Shown here: positions 32,503-37,578 of the stretch, one piece after another
How the letters are laid out: every line of letters starts with the position of its first letter
Numbering within the stretch: position 1 is the stretch's first letter
IMG/VR virus record: IMGVR_UViG_3300027971_000109
Coordinates: 1 to 37,578 of that record
DNA: 37,578 nucleotides
Source of the DNA: a virus
Strand: one strand, 5' to 3'
The notes under the pieces: model-generated
The model's input: only the letters and a program-made list of their open reading frames with translations
Database searches by the model: none
Told to the model about the DNA's origin: nothing
Translations under genes and position numbers: made by a program

Positions 32503-34061
32503 ACTCCTAACTCCTCTCTATATAGGTCAACTAACTTTTCATGGGTACTAATTTTATTTTTTAACATACTATAAATCTTTCTTTCTACTTCAGAGCCTTG
32601 TAGATGAACTACAGTCATACTATTAACTTGTCCTACACGCTCTATACGAGCCACGCATTGAAGGTAAGTTTCTACGCTCATTACAGGAGACCAAAAAACA
32701 ACAGTATCTGCGGCGGTCAACGTAACACCATGTGATGCGGCTTGTGGTTGTATTAATAAAACTCTAGGTAACTCCGCAGTTTGAAAGCGATTTATAATTT
32801 CACCTCGTTCCCTAGCTGATACACTTCCGTCTATGATTTCATTGCTAACTCCTTCCTGTATTAAATGTTTTCTAACTAAATGTATTGTGTGAGTATAAGG
32901 TATAAATATAATTACTTTATGTTCTGTTTCATCTAGCACTTCCATCAAAGTATTAAGTCGTGGGCTAACGTCAAACTCTATTACTTCTTTTGTATCGGTA
33001 TACACAGCGCCACCTGATATTTGTAGTAACTTAGATAACTTCGCCGCCGCATTAACTGCGCTAATCTGTTCACCCGCCGCTTCTACACACATCTCATGTT
33101 TAATAGCGTTATAGTATTTTTGTACTTGATAACTAAGTGGTACTTCTCTAGTCTGATACATAATCGGTGGTAGGTCTAGACAGTCTGCTTTAGTAAATCG
33201 TATGGCTGGTTGTAGTGCATTAAACACTTCATCTTTTGCAGTTGGTTTTGGAACCCATTTAAATCTAGTAAGTTGATGCATTACTCTGTCACGCCACGCG
33301 GTAAAGTATTTAGGTACGTTTCCGGGAGAAACTAATTTAGCGAGACCGAACGCATCTAGCGGTGACTGAGACGCTGGTGTTCCAGTTAGCATCCATAATT
33401 TTGTATCAGATTTTATTACTTTGGAAAGCGCCCTGAATCTTTTAGTGGTTGCAGTTTTATATGCGTTGGCTTCATCGACAACAACTAAATCAAACTTGGC
33501 TTTTATGATATCTTCCAGCACTATGTTTACACCGTCATAATTCATAATGACAAAATCATAAACACCATTAATAATCTTTCTTCTCTTATTAACATCCCCA
33601 TATGCTACACCAACGCTTCTGTGCATAGCGGTTTTAAATATATCTGCTTGCCATGCTGAATACATAATAGATAGTGGGCATATAATCAATACTCTTTTTA
33701 CTTTACCCAAACTCATTAAGTAGTCCGCCGCCCAAATTACAGATGAAGTTTTACCTGTACCTGCCTCATTGAAGCAGAACGCTTTGTCGTACAATGTAAG
33801 GAATGATGCGGTTTTTTCTTGGTGGTTAAATGGTGTATACATACCTGGCCAAGAATATTCTTTACTGATAGGTGACGGTATGTTTGTACCGCCTATGACC
33901 TTTGCCAAATGTTTAACTTCTTCTAACCCATAGTAAACTAGAACATCTGCAATCTTGCCATTATCATTTATTACTTGGCTTTTTTCTATGTAGTTTGTTA
34001 TGTCTGGTACTCTACTAGATTCAATCTTAAATCTTAACGCTTCGTTATCAACTATTTTCAC
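32499..34061 (-). CDS. SF2 DNA helicase, SNF2-like
   Basis: This 520-aa protein has helicase motifs in order: TPFNHQEKTASFL (Q81), Walker A FNEAGTGKTS (97-106), RVLIICPLSIMYSAW (Ia), VVVDEANAYK (II; D196, E197), WMLTGTPASQSP (III), the second domain HKVIIFIPYT (IV), and QCVARIERVGQ (VI) near residue 475. DEAN and the ARIxRxGQ ending place it with SNF2/UvsW-type translocases, which remodel forks and recombination intermediates. Translation starts at GTG 34061 with GAGGA six bases upstream; the nearby ATG at 34063 is followed directly by TGA and cannot be used. The 34062-34232 segment before it is non-coding and structured. Confidence 0.9.
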   Translation of the reverse strand: MKIVDNEALRFKIESSRVPDITNYIEKSQVINDNGKIADVLVYYGLEEVKHLAKVIGGTNIPSPISKEYSWPGMYTPFNHQEKTASFLTLYDKAFCFNEAGTGKTSSVIWAADYLMSLGKVKRVLIICPLSIMYSAWQADIFKTAMHRSVGVAYGDVNKRRKIINGVYDFVIMNYDGVNIVLEDIIKAKFDLVVVDEANAYKTATTKRFRALSKVIKSDTKLWMLTGTPASQSPLDAFGLAKLVSPGNVPKYFTAWRDRVMHQLTRFKWVPKPTAKDEVFNALQPAIRFTKADCLDLPPIMYQTREVPLSYQVQKYYNAIKHEMCVEAAGEQISAVNAAAKLSKLLQISGGAVYTDTKEVIEFDVSPRLNTLMEVLDETEHKVIIFIPYTHTIHLVRKHLIQEGVSNEIIDGSVSARERGEIINRFQTAELPRVLLIQPQAASHGVTLTAADTVVFWSPVMSVETYLQCVARIERVGQVNSMTVVHLQGSEVERKIYSMLKNKISTHEKLVDLYREELGV

Positions 34062-34090
34062 ATTATCCTCAACTAAATAAACTAAACTGG

Positions 34091-34195
34091 TGACTCCTTA
34101 CGGGAGTCAATCGGTTAAACCTGCCGTGCGAAAGAGGAGAAGTAATAACTTCAGGACACCGTTTAACTGACATGGTTATAAAGGGAAACCTAACC
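34091..34195 (+). ncRNA. Candidate structured RNA between helicase and HNH-like genes
   Basis: The 171-bp gap 34062-34232 holds several consecutive helices: hairpin TGACTCC/GGAGTCA (34091-34109); a 10-bp stem TCGGTTAAAC (34111-34120) with GTTTAACTGA (34161-34170) enclosing hairpin GAAGT-AATA-ACTTC (34139-34152); and GGTTA/TAACC (34174-34195). The 10-bp stem pairs fully only in RNA from the rightward strand, where one pair is G-U; on the leftward strand it is A-C. That favours a rightward RNA, opposite to both flanking genes, but a leftward leader cannot be excluded. A 34-codon frame on the leftward strand (34069-34173) crosses it without a ribosome site. The class is not recognised. Confidence 0.4.
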
Positions 34196-34232
34196 CTCGC
34201 CATCTACTCATGCCTTATGATGACTATAGCAA

Positions 34233-34487
34233 CTATTTCATTGACCCATCAGACTTTCTTTTAAATGACCTATTTTTGTGTGGAGATTCCAAGCGTACAC
34301 CGTCTTTGTTAGAACCTCCTTTTGATAGTGCCTTAACATGGGCGACATCTTTTCCAGTTCTATCAACTCCTTTTGCATCAAGCTTACGTCTTGCTTTCTG
34401 TCTTTCCATTCTATTTTCATGCTCGCCACGGGCTTTCTGTTGTTCATATTCTTTTTTGTATGGTCTTGGTTTGTTAACGTATGGCAT
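34233..34487 (-). CDS. Small HNH-like phage protein
   Basis: This 84-aa basic protein (MPYVNKPRPYKKEYEQQKAR, then RMERQKARRKLDAKG) ends in DVAHVKALSKGGSNKDGVRL and SPHKNRSFKR. The D-V-x-H, GG-N and final N-R-SF pattern is the reduced HNH core of a small phage family (D-H-...N...KNRS). The usual central Asn of HNH may be lost (KDGVRL in place of xDNL), so nuclease activity is uncertain; it may be a DNA-binding relic. There are two adjacent ATGs (34490 and 34487). The second lies 5 bases after AAGGAG, against 2 for the first, so I choose it. It overlaps the nuclease gene stop. Confidence 0.75.
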   Translation of the reverse strand: MPYVNKPRPYKKEYEQQKARGEHENRMERQKARRKLDAKGVDRTGKDVAHVKALSKGGSNKDGVRLESPHKNRSFKRKSDGSMK

Positions 34488-35143
34488 CATCGCTCCTTAT
34501 GAAATTCACATTTTTTAACTGGACACCAACCACATAATCCAGTAGGGTTAGCAATCCACAAATTATTATCAAAAGATATTTCTAGTCTTTTCAAATCACC
34601 TAAAAAGTAATCCCATAATTTATCAATATCTTTTACATCATATTCCTCTGGCATAAAACTATCATGCATAACGAATAACAAACCAGCTTTAATTTTCTTT
34701 ACTTCAGGAAAATGTATAAACGTCATGATTGCCATTAACTTCAATTGCTTTGGGTCTGGGTATTTATTACTCCCAGTTTTGTAGTCAATTATGTAGGCAG
34801 TATCACCATCTATAATTAATAAGTCTATTATACCTCGAACCCACCTATCTTTAGAATCAAAGTTACATATTTTTCTGTCATAAGTAATGGCTAATTCATG
34901 CTCAGGGTATTTCGTTCCTTCAATTGCTAGTAAACTATCTAACACCGCTTTAAATCTTCGGTAGTTTTTCTCTAGTGGTTTACTTTCTTTTACATAATCT
35001 TCACATGCTTTATGAACTTCTAAACCATACAACATCTGTTCTGTTTGTTTTTTCTCGTAGTTCTTTAATACTTTTATCTCATGATATTGTCTAGGACAGT
35101 TTAGATATTCTTTTAAAGAAGAGTAAGACCAAGTAAATTTCAT
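34487..35143 (-). CDS. PD-(D/E)XK nuclease, Cas4/RecB-like with four cysteines
   Basis: This 218-aa protein shows the PDDEXK_1 order: SYSSLKEYLNCPRQY, YGLEVHKACEDY (H44), HELAI (E83), VRGIIDLLII (D107), AYIIDYKTGS (D120, K122) and QLKLMA (Q133). C16 near the N terminus and C204-x2-C207-x4-C212 at the C terminus stand where Cas4 and AddB-type nucleases bind an iron-sulfur cluster. It probably processes DNA ends during replication or recombination as an exonuclease. No Cas1 or CRISPR array is near. It starts in an ATGA overlap with the HTH gene before it and is coupled to the HNH-like gene after it. Confidence 0.92.
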   Translation of the reverse strand: MKFTWSYSSLKEYLNCPRQYHEIKVLKNYEKKQTEQMLYGLEVHKACEDYVKESKPLEKNYRRFKAVLDSLLAIEGTKYPEHELAITYDRKICNFDSKDRWVRGIIDLLIIDGDTAYIIDYKTGSNKYPDPKQLKLMAIMTFIHFPEVKKIKAGLLFVMHDSFMPEEYDVKDIDKLWDYFLGDLKRLEISFDNNLWIANPTGLCGWCPVKKCEFHKER

Positions 35144-35361
35144 AGTAAGTCGTCCATAGAAGAAACATTATACCTAGCTAAAAGTTTTTTACGCACATTT
35201 TCCTTTGCCCTTTTTTCTATATTAACTACTGTAGCGCGGCTAATATCTAAAGCTTTTGATACTTCTTCCTGCGTCATGTCAGATTCCTCACTAATCATTT
35301 GCAAGTGTTCACTTTGTGACAGCCATTTACTTATGTATTTTTTAAACTCAAAGTCATTCAT
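35140..35361 (-). CDS. Small HTH protein resembling sigma-70 region 4
   Basis: This 73-aa protein contains DMTQEEVSKALDISRATVVN followed by IEKRAKENVRKKLLARY (residues 28-64). The TQEEVSKALDIS-ATVVNIEKRA-E-VRKKL pattern is that of sigma factor region 4, which contacts the -35 box, although XRE-like HTHs look similar. It has no region 2, so it cannot act as a full sigma factor; it could be an activator that redirects host RNA polymerase or an ordinary regulator. The ATG lies 8 bases inside the preceding gene. Its position amid tiny early-type genes supports a regulatory role. Confidence 0.78.
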   Translation of the reverse strand: MNDFEFKKYISKWLSQSEHLQMISEESDMTQEEVSKALDISRATVVNIEKRAKENVRKKLLARYNVSSMDDLL

Positions 35362-35572
35362 TTTTAGGGGTGTTAAAAGTTAAAATAGGTTTTTCTAGGG
35401 ATTTACGCATCATCTCTAGTACAGTTTCTATTTCGCCTAGAGTCTCACCACTTATTGTAGCATCACAGTACCCCATTGGCTTGCCTAGAGTATTGTAGTA
35501 TACCTCGTTAATTTCTAAGTACTCTTCTTGTGTTTCTCCATCTTTATGCTTGACAACTCTATAGTTCCACAT
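35354..35572 (-). CDS. Small alpha-beta phage protein (WNYRV-type)
   Basis: This 72-aa protein begins MWNYRVVKHKDGETQEEYLE and continues INEVYYNTLGKPMGYCDATI with a C-terminal helix TLGEIETVLEMMRKSLEKP. WNYRVV, the EVYY-LGKPMG turn and the E-L-MM-L-KP helix form a pattern I recall from many small phage and prophage proteins of unknown function. I start it at 35572, where AAGGAG lies 9 bases upstream; an in-frame ATG 30 bases further back would run deep into the preceding gene and lacks the family start. It overlaps both neighbours. Confidence 0.82.
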   Translation of the reverse strand: MWNYRVVKHKDGETQEEYLEINEVYYNTLGKPMGYCDATISGETLGEIETVLEMMRKSLEKPILTFNTPKNE

Positions 35573-35747
35573 CTTTATTCTCCTTGAGTTCAGGTTTGAC
35601 ATATGACTCAGATGTATCTAACGCCCGTCTAATTACGGCAAGAAAGCCCTCACCAATTAGATACTCTTTAGCATCTTCATCCATGTCCAATGTGCAGATA
35701 GCACCGCCATCGTCTAACTCTTTAATCATTTTTACTTCGATATTCAT
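35559..35747 (-). CDS. Small acidic phage protein, unknown function
   Basis: This 62-aa protein reads MNIEVKMIKELDDGGAICTL then DMDEDAKEYLIGEGFLAVIR and a charged tail. Two strands with a DDGGA turn followed by a helix (EDAKEYLIGEGFLAVIRRAL) match a small family (ELDDGGA...D-D-E-...L-G-GF) that I recall in phages. Function is unknown; the size and fold suggest a protein-binding or inhibitor-like role. GAGGA lies 7 bases before the ATG. It overlaps the stop of the gene before it by 4 bases (ATGA) and the next gene start by 14 bases. Confidence 0.8.
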   Translation of the reverse strand: MNIEVKMIKELDDGGAICTLDMDEDAKEYLIGEGFLAVIRRALDTSESYVKPELKENKDVEL

Positions 35748-35917
35748 TTTGATTCCTCATGTTTTTGGGTTAATTGATACTTCAAGTCTTGGTTTGCTAA
35801 ACGTAAATCCATAATCTGTTCTTCTTGTTGCCTAATTATTGTAGCTAGTTTATGGTTCTGAGCCTCAAGAAAAGTACGTTCAGCCTTAAGTATTTCATTC
35901 ATTTCTTCGTGATTCAT
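35744..35917 (-). CDS. 57-aa coiled-coil microprotein
   Basis: This short frame fits exactly between its neighbours with ATGA overlaps at both ends. The product (MNHEEMNEILKAERTFLEAQ, NHKLATIIRQQEEQIMDLRL, ANQDLKYQLTQKHEESK) is nearly all helix with Leu/Ile at heptad spacing, so it should form a coiled coil. It has no cysteine and no membrane part. An AAGGAAAG site precedes the ATG. Function is unknown; such helices often serve as dimerising or inhibitor subunits. The overlaps on both sides and full use of the gap make translation likely. Confidence 0.78.
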   Translation of the reverse strand: MNHEEMNEILKAERTFLEAQNHKLATIIRQQEEQIMDLRLANQDLKYQLTQKHEESK

Positions 35918-36177
35918 TTCTTTCCTTTCGTTGCTTTAATGGCTACGGGTGTTGCTTGTTCGGCAACAATTTTTGATTCTCTATGTAATTCCATTGCCTC
36001 TGCGGATAAATCTTCTAACTGTTTTGAATATATGTCCATCATTTCAGCACAACCCCACAACGGGCTACTATATGCGTTGTCTGAAACGTTCTCAGCAACT
36101 AACTCAATAATTGCCTTAATTGAATCCATCCGAAAACTTACCGCTTCAATCTTATTTGCTAAATCCCAATAACTCAT
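35914..36177 (-). CDS. Small helical phage protein
   Basis: This 87-aa protein (MSYWDLANKIEAVSFRMDSI, KAIIELVAENVSDNAYSSPL, WGCAEMMDIYSKQLEDLSAE) is predicted to be three helices with a basic Ala-rich tail (KATKGKK). The layout, K-E-V-F-M-S---IELVAE then W-CAEM, resembles a diffuse class of phage proteins in which two helices are joined by an N/S-rich loop; no named function. I place the start at 36177: GGGGGGAG lies a few bases before it and the preceding microprotein stop overlaps it by one base. The frame extends 12 codons further up without its own ribosome site. Confidence 0.78.
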   Translation of the reverse strand: MSYWDLANKIEAVSFRMDSIKAIIELVAENVSDNAYSSPLWGCAEMMDIYSKQLEDLSAEAMELHRESKIVAEQATPVAIKATKGKK

Positions 36178-36251
36178 CACTCCCCCCTGTAGATAAATAA
36201 AATTAAAAAACACACAACTAATATAGAACCGATAACATATTCTTCCACCAT
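36177..36251 (-). CDS. 24-residue single-pass membrane peptide
   Basis: The frame begins ATG with AGGGGGAAGT just upstream and encodes MVEEYVIGSILVVCFLILFI ending YRGE. Residues 6-20 are an uninterrupted hydrophobic helix, with acid at the N terminus and Arg after it. Its TGA shares one base with the ATG of the next gene (TGATG), a clear coupling. It is the first gene after the 373-bp control region, so it is probably the first product of this operon. Function is unknown. Tiny phage membrane peptides can act on host membrane enzymes or in lysis control, but nothing here decides. Confidence 0.6.
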   Translation of the reverse strand: MVEEYVIGSILVVCFLILFIYRGE

Positions 36252-36266
36252 ACTTCCCCCTAAAAT

Positions 36267-36311
36267 TGATACCTATAAGTTAAAAAATAGACTACAAAAT
36301 GATACCTATAA
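36267..36311. repeat. Pair of 12-bp direct repeats, 33 bp apart
   Basis: TGATACCTATAA occurs at 36267-36278 and again at 36300-36311; on the leftward strand it reads TTATAGGTATCA. The 33-bp spacing, about three helical turns, puts both copies on one face of the DNA. The nearer copy ends 16 bases upstream of the membrane peptide start, so these look like operator sites or extended -10 elements. Confidence 0.75.
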
Positions 36312-36337
36312 TGCACAAAAACGATAACGGATGTACA

Positions 36338-36361
36338 AAATGTGTAACAAACCACACATTT
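36338..36361. promoter_or_regulatory. Inverted repeat, 8-bp arms
   Basis: AAATGTGT, 8-base spacer AACAAACC, ACACATTT: perfect arms. It lies about 90 bases upstream of the first gene of the leftward operon. Candidate operator for a dimeric regulator; no T tract, so not a terminator. Confidence 0.6.
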
Positions 36362-36380
36362 ATTCAAAATTCATGAATAC

Positions 36381-36532
36381 CGAATGACTCATAAATGAAT
36401 CCTTAACCCACTTAATGCTCAACTTATGAATCATTACCGTTCGGTAATTAAACCCATTCTTACACCCGAATACACCCAATATTCCCGAATGATAAATAAA
36501 CTGCACTTTAAACCACTTAACACTCAATATAT
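36381..36532. repeat. 47-bp imperfect direct repeat, copies 105 bp apart
   Basis: Copies at 36381-36427 and 36486-36532 agree at 33 of 47 positions without a gap. Best blocks are CGAATGA, ATAAA, CCACTTAA and CTCAA. The offset of 105 bp is ten helical turns. A 16-bp palindrome (36433-36448) lies between the copies. Confidence 0.65.
36433..36448. promoter_or_regulatory. 16-bp palindrome, candidate operator
   Basis: ATTACCG-TT-CGGTAAT has perfect 7-bp arms around two bases. Its half-site CGGTAAT is close to the CCGAAT/ATTCGG motif repeated three times nearby. It suits binding by a small dimeric HTH protein such as those at 30918 or 35140; no direct link is shown. Confidence 0.65.
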
Positions 36533-36567
36533 TCCCTATCGGGAAACCCTAACTTTTTGTAGGGTTT
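36532..36567. promoter_or_regulatory. Overlapping hairpins downstream of the 241-aa gene
   Basis: TTCCC-TATC-GGGAA (36532-36545) shares bases with AAACCCTA-ACTTTTTG-TAGGGTTT (36544-36567; perfect 8-bp arms). The two cannot form at once, so they could switch. They lie 58-93 bases past the stop of the leftward 241-aa gene, but no T run follows on that strand, so termination would need another factor. Confidence 0.55.
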
Positions 36568-36624
36568 GTAACTACTTGTTAGAAAATCGTACTGTTTTTT
36601 CCTTTTTGTCATTTTTCACAGGCT

Positions 36625-37350
36625 TTAGCCAGTATATGGACACTTCGCTTTTTCTTTAAACTTATTTAAAATTTTGTTTGAGTTAATAAAAGAACAATTT
36701 AAACCTATTGACTTCCTGCCTCTCATTTCTTGCTCTGAGATTAAGTGGTTAACAAATTTAATTTTCCCATCATACATTGGGGTCATATGTACCATTGGCT
36801 GACCGGCTTTAACAAAAATGTTTCTTGCTCTCATAATATTGAGCGCAAAATTTATGTTAGTATCTGACTGGTTATAGTAATCTACAACTCCCGGAAGTAT
36901 TATGATGTCATCAAGGGTTTCAGAGTTATATGTTGGTTGAGACCATACCCATTTGATGGATTTTTTACAGCTTAAAAACCAAGGTGATTGTATTTTTAAA
37001 TGTGCAAACTTATCTACAGGTAAAAAATCTCCTCGTTGCTCGGATGGATGTAAATCTATTTCTGTTAGTGAATCCGAAAACTGCCACCTGTAGCTTGCAT
37101 CGGGAGATACTTGAATTGCCAAGTCAGACCACATAGGTATAGTGTATGAATACTTATATAGATTTAATAACCCAGTACAAGTTTTCATTGTTGGTCTTGA
37201 AAAAAAGTCTATCTTCATTTCTTTTGGTATTGTATGCCACCAATCGGGCATATGTTTTAAGGATGTTTCAATTGGGAATGCCTCGTATACTGTTGCATAC
37301 TGAGTAAAACAATCCAACACTATTTCTTTTTCTTTAAATTTAAATATCAT
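36625..37350 (-). CDS. Conserved phage protein of unknown function, beta-rich
   Basis: This 241-aa protein has W-rich blocks: DWWHTIPKEMK, TCTGLLNLYKYSYTIPMWSD, DLHPSEQRGDFLP, HLKIQSPWFLSCKK, WVWSQPTYNSETLDDIIILP, GVVDYYNQSDTNINFALNIM and KAGQPMVHMTPMYDGKI. The order (C-GL, IP-WSD, H-EQ, K-PW, P-Y, PGVVD-Y, G-P) recalls a family of cyanophage and other phage proteins, and more distantly DUF6065; none has a known job that I can state. It may be a jelly-roll or cupin-like barrel. The C-terminal tail is lysine-rich. It overlaps the gene before it (ATGA) and is followed by the repeat-rich gap. Confidence 0.8.
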   Translation of the reverse strand: MIFKFKEKEIVLDCFTQYATVYEAFPIETSLKHMPDWWHTIPKEMKIDFFSRPTMKTCTGLLNLYKYSYTIPMWSDLAIQVSPDASYRWQFSDSLTEIDLHPSEQRGDFLPVDKFAHLKIQSPWFLSCKKSIKWVWSQPTYNSETLDDIIILPGVVDYYNQSDTNINFALNIMRARNIFVKAGQPMVHMTPMYDGKIKFVNHLISEQEMRGRKSIGLNCSFINSNKILNKFKEKAKCPYTG

Positions 37351-37553
37351 TTTTCACTCGCCTTTTTTAGTATCGCCCGTGCGAAATCTATTTGGTAGTA
37401 GCCCCAGTTTTGGTATGTATTAAACACTTCATTAGCCACTTCCATAATTTCTTCGTTTGTTAGTTCACGCACTACCTTGACCTCAACACCTTCGTCAACC
37501 CTAACGTCATAGCAAGCACAACCACGCTCGGCACAACCCTTTTCTAGTATCAT
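37347..37553 (-). CDS. Small phage protein with N-terminal Cys cluster and FARAI tail
   Basis: This 68-aa protein starts MILEKGCAERGCACYDVRVD with three Cys in eight residues. It goes on VKVVRELTNEEIMEVANEVF and ends QIDFARAILKKASEK. The LTNEEI...FARAI-KK half is a phrase I have seen in many small phage proteins, usually of unknown role. The Cys cluster may bind metal. GGGGGTG lies about 5-11 bases before the ATG. Its stop overlaps the ATG of the 241-aa gene. The gene is close to the right edge, and further leftward genes may lie upstream of it outside the window. Confidence 0.72.
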   Translation of the reverse strand: MILEKGCAERGCACYDVRVDEGVEVKVVRELTNEEIMEVANEVFNTYQNWGYYQIDFARAILKKASEK

Positions 37554-37578
37554 TCCTTCACCCCCGATAGTTCTTTTT

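Larger units (their letters stand above)
36252..36624. promoter_or_regulatory. 373-bp non-coding control region or candidate origin
   Basis: No convincing gene lies between the membrane peptide and the 241-aa gene, although the rest of the arm is packed with overlapping genes. The stretch holds two copies of TGATACCTATAA, a 47-bp imperfect direct repeat, three CCGAAT motifs (36380, 36466, 36485) and at least four inverted repeats, in AT-rich DNA. It most likely carries the promoter and operators for the leftward genes starting at 36251. Repeats of this kind also occur at phage origins. No -35/-10 pair is good enough to report separately. Confidence 0.6.

Noticed and set aside
34210-34518. Rightward 102-aa frame after the structured gap
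   Set aside because: It lies antisense to the HNH-like gene, has no ribosome site and no recognisable pattern. It deserves a look only if the rightward RNA is proven.
34487-35143. CRISPR adaptation role for the Cas4-like nuclease
   Set aside because: No Cas1, Cas2 or repeat-spacer array is present; such nucleases are common in phage replication modules.
36426-36659. Rightward 77-aa frame in the repeat-rich gap
   Set aside because: It overlaps the end of the 241-aa gene, has no ribosome site and is built from the palindromes and direct repeats; likely chance.
1-37578. tRNA genes
   Set aside because: I saw no cloverleaf with a T-arm consensus on either strand by eye; tRNAscan-SE would settle it.

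Overview
The window is a large part of a tailed bacteriophage genome, AT-rich and very densely coded, with no bacterial housekeeping genes. Two tandem adaptor-type connector proteins, a nozzle-like protein and two giant internal virion proteins, together with the absence of any tube, sheath or tape-measure gene, point to a short-tailed (podovirus-like) particle. Gene content resembles phages of small-genome aquatic bacteria, but the sequence does not show the host. There is no integrase or immunity module, so nothing suggests lysogeny. Portal, capsid, terminase and DNA polymerase genes are not in the window and probably lie outside it.

Positions 1-27824 are all read rightwards. First come small basic proteins, two connector proteins and an HNH homing endonuclease (3-3381). 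Then comes a long run of beta-rich fibre or virion-surface genes (3381-12213). These include a stand-alone S74 chaperone, two paralogous fibre-base proteins alternating with two paralogous proteins built of 20-residue tandem repeats, and a glycine-rich adhesin. Next are a possible adhesin helper, a small cupin, a 3-TM holin and a GH108 endolysin (12210-14026). The tail hub and internal virion genes follow (14026-27824): a 729-aa nozzle-like protein, an ADGG-motif protein, a GNAT-like protein, a 1070-aa protein with a glucosaminidase domain, and a 2131-aa polyvalent protein with an HETLH metallopeptidase motif.

Positions 27821-37553 are read leftwards and hold replication and regulation. They encode a 943-aa primase-helicase, an HTH protein ending in tandem hairpins, a four-cysteine protein that may bind ssDNA, an SF2 helicase, an HNH-like protein, a Cas4/RecB-like nuclease with four cysteines, a sigma-region-4-like HTH protein and a chain of overlapping tiny genes that starts with a 24-residue membrane peptide. 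The two arms meet tail to tail with overlapping stop codons.

Two non-coding stretches stand out. One is a 105-nt segment (34091-34195) that folds into consecutive stems, where G-U pairing hints at a rightward RNA. The other is a 373-bp gap (36252-36624) packed with inverted and direct repeats, a candidate control region or origin. Several short genes (534-668, 9435-9599, 35744-35917, 36177-36251) were found by reading between the longer ORFs.
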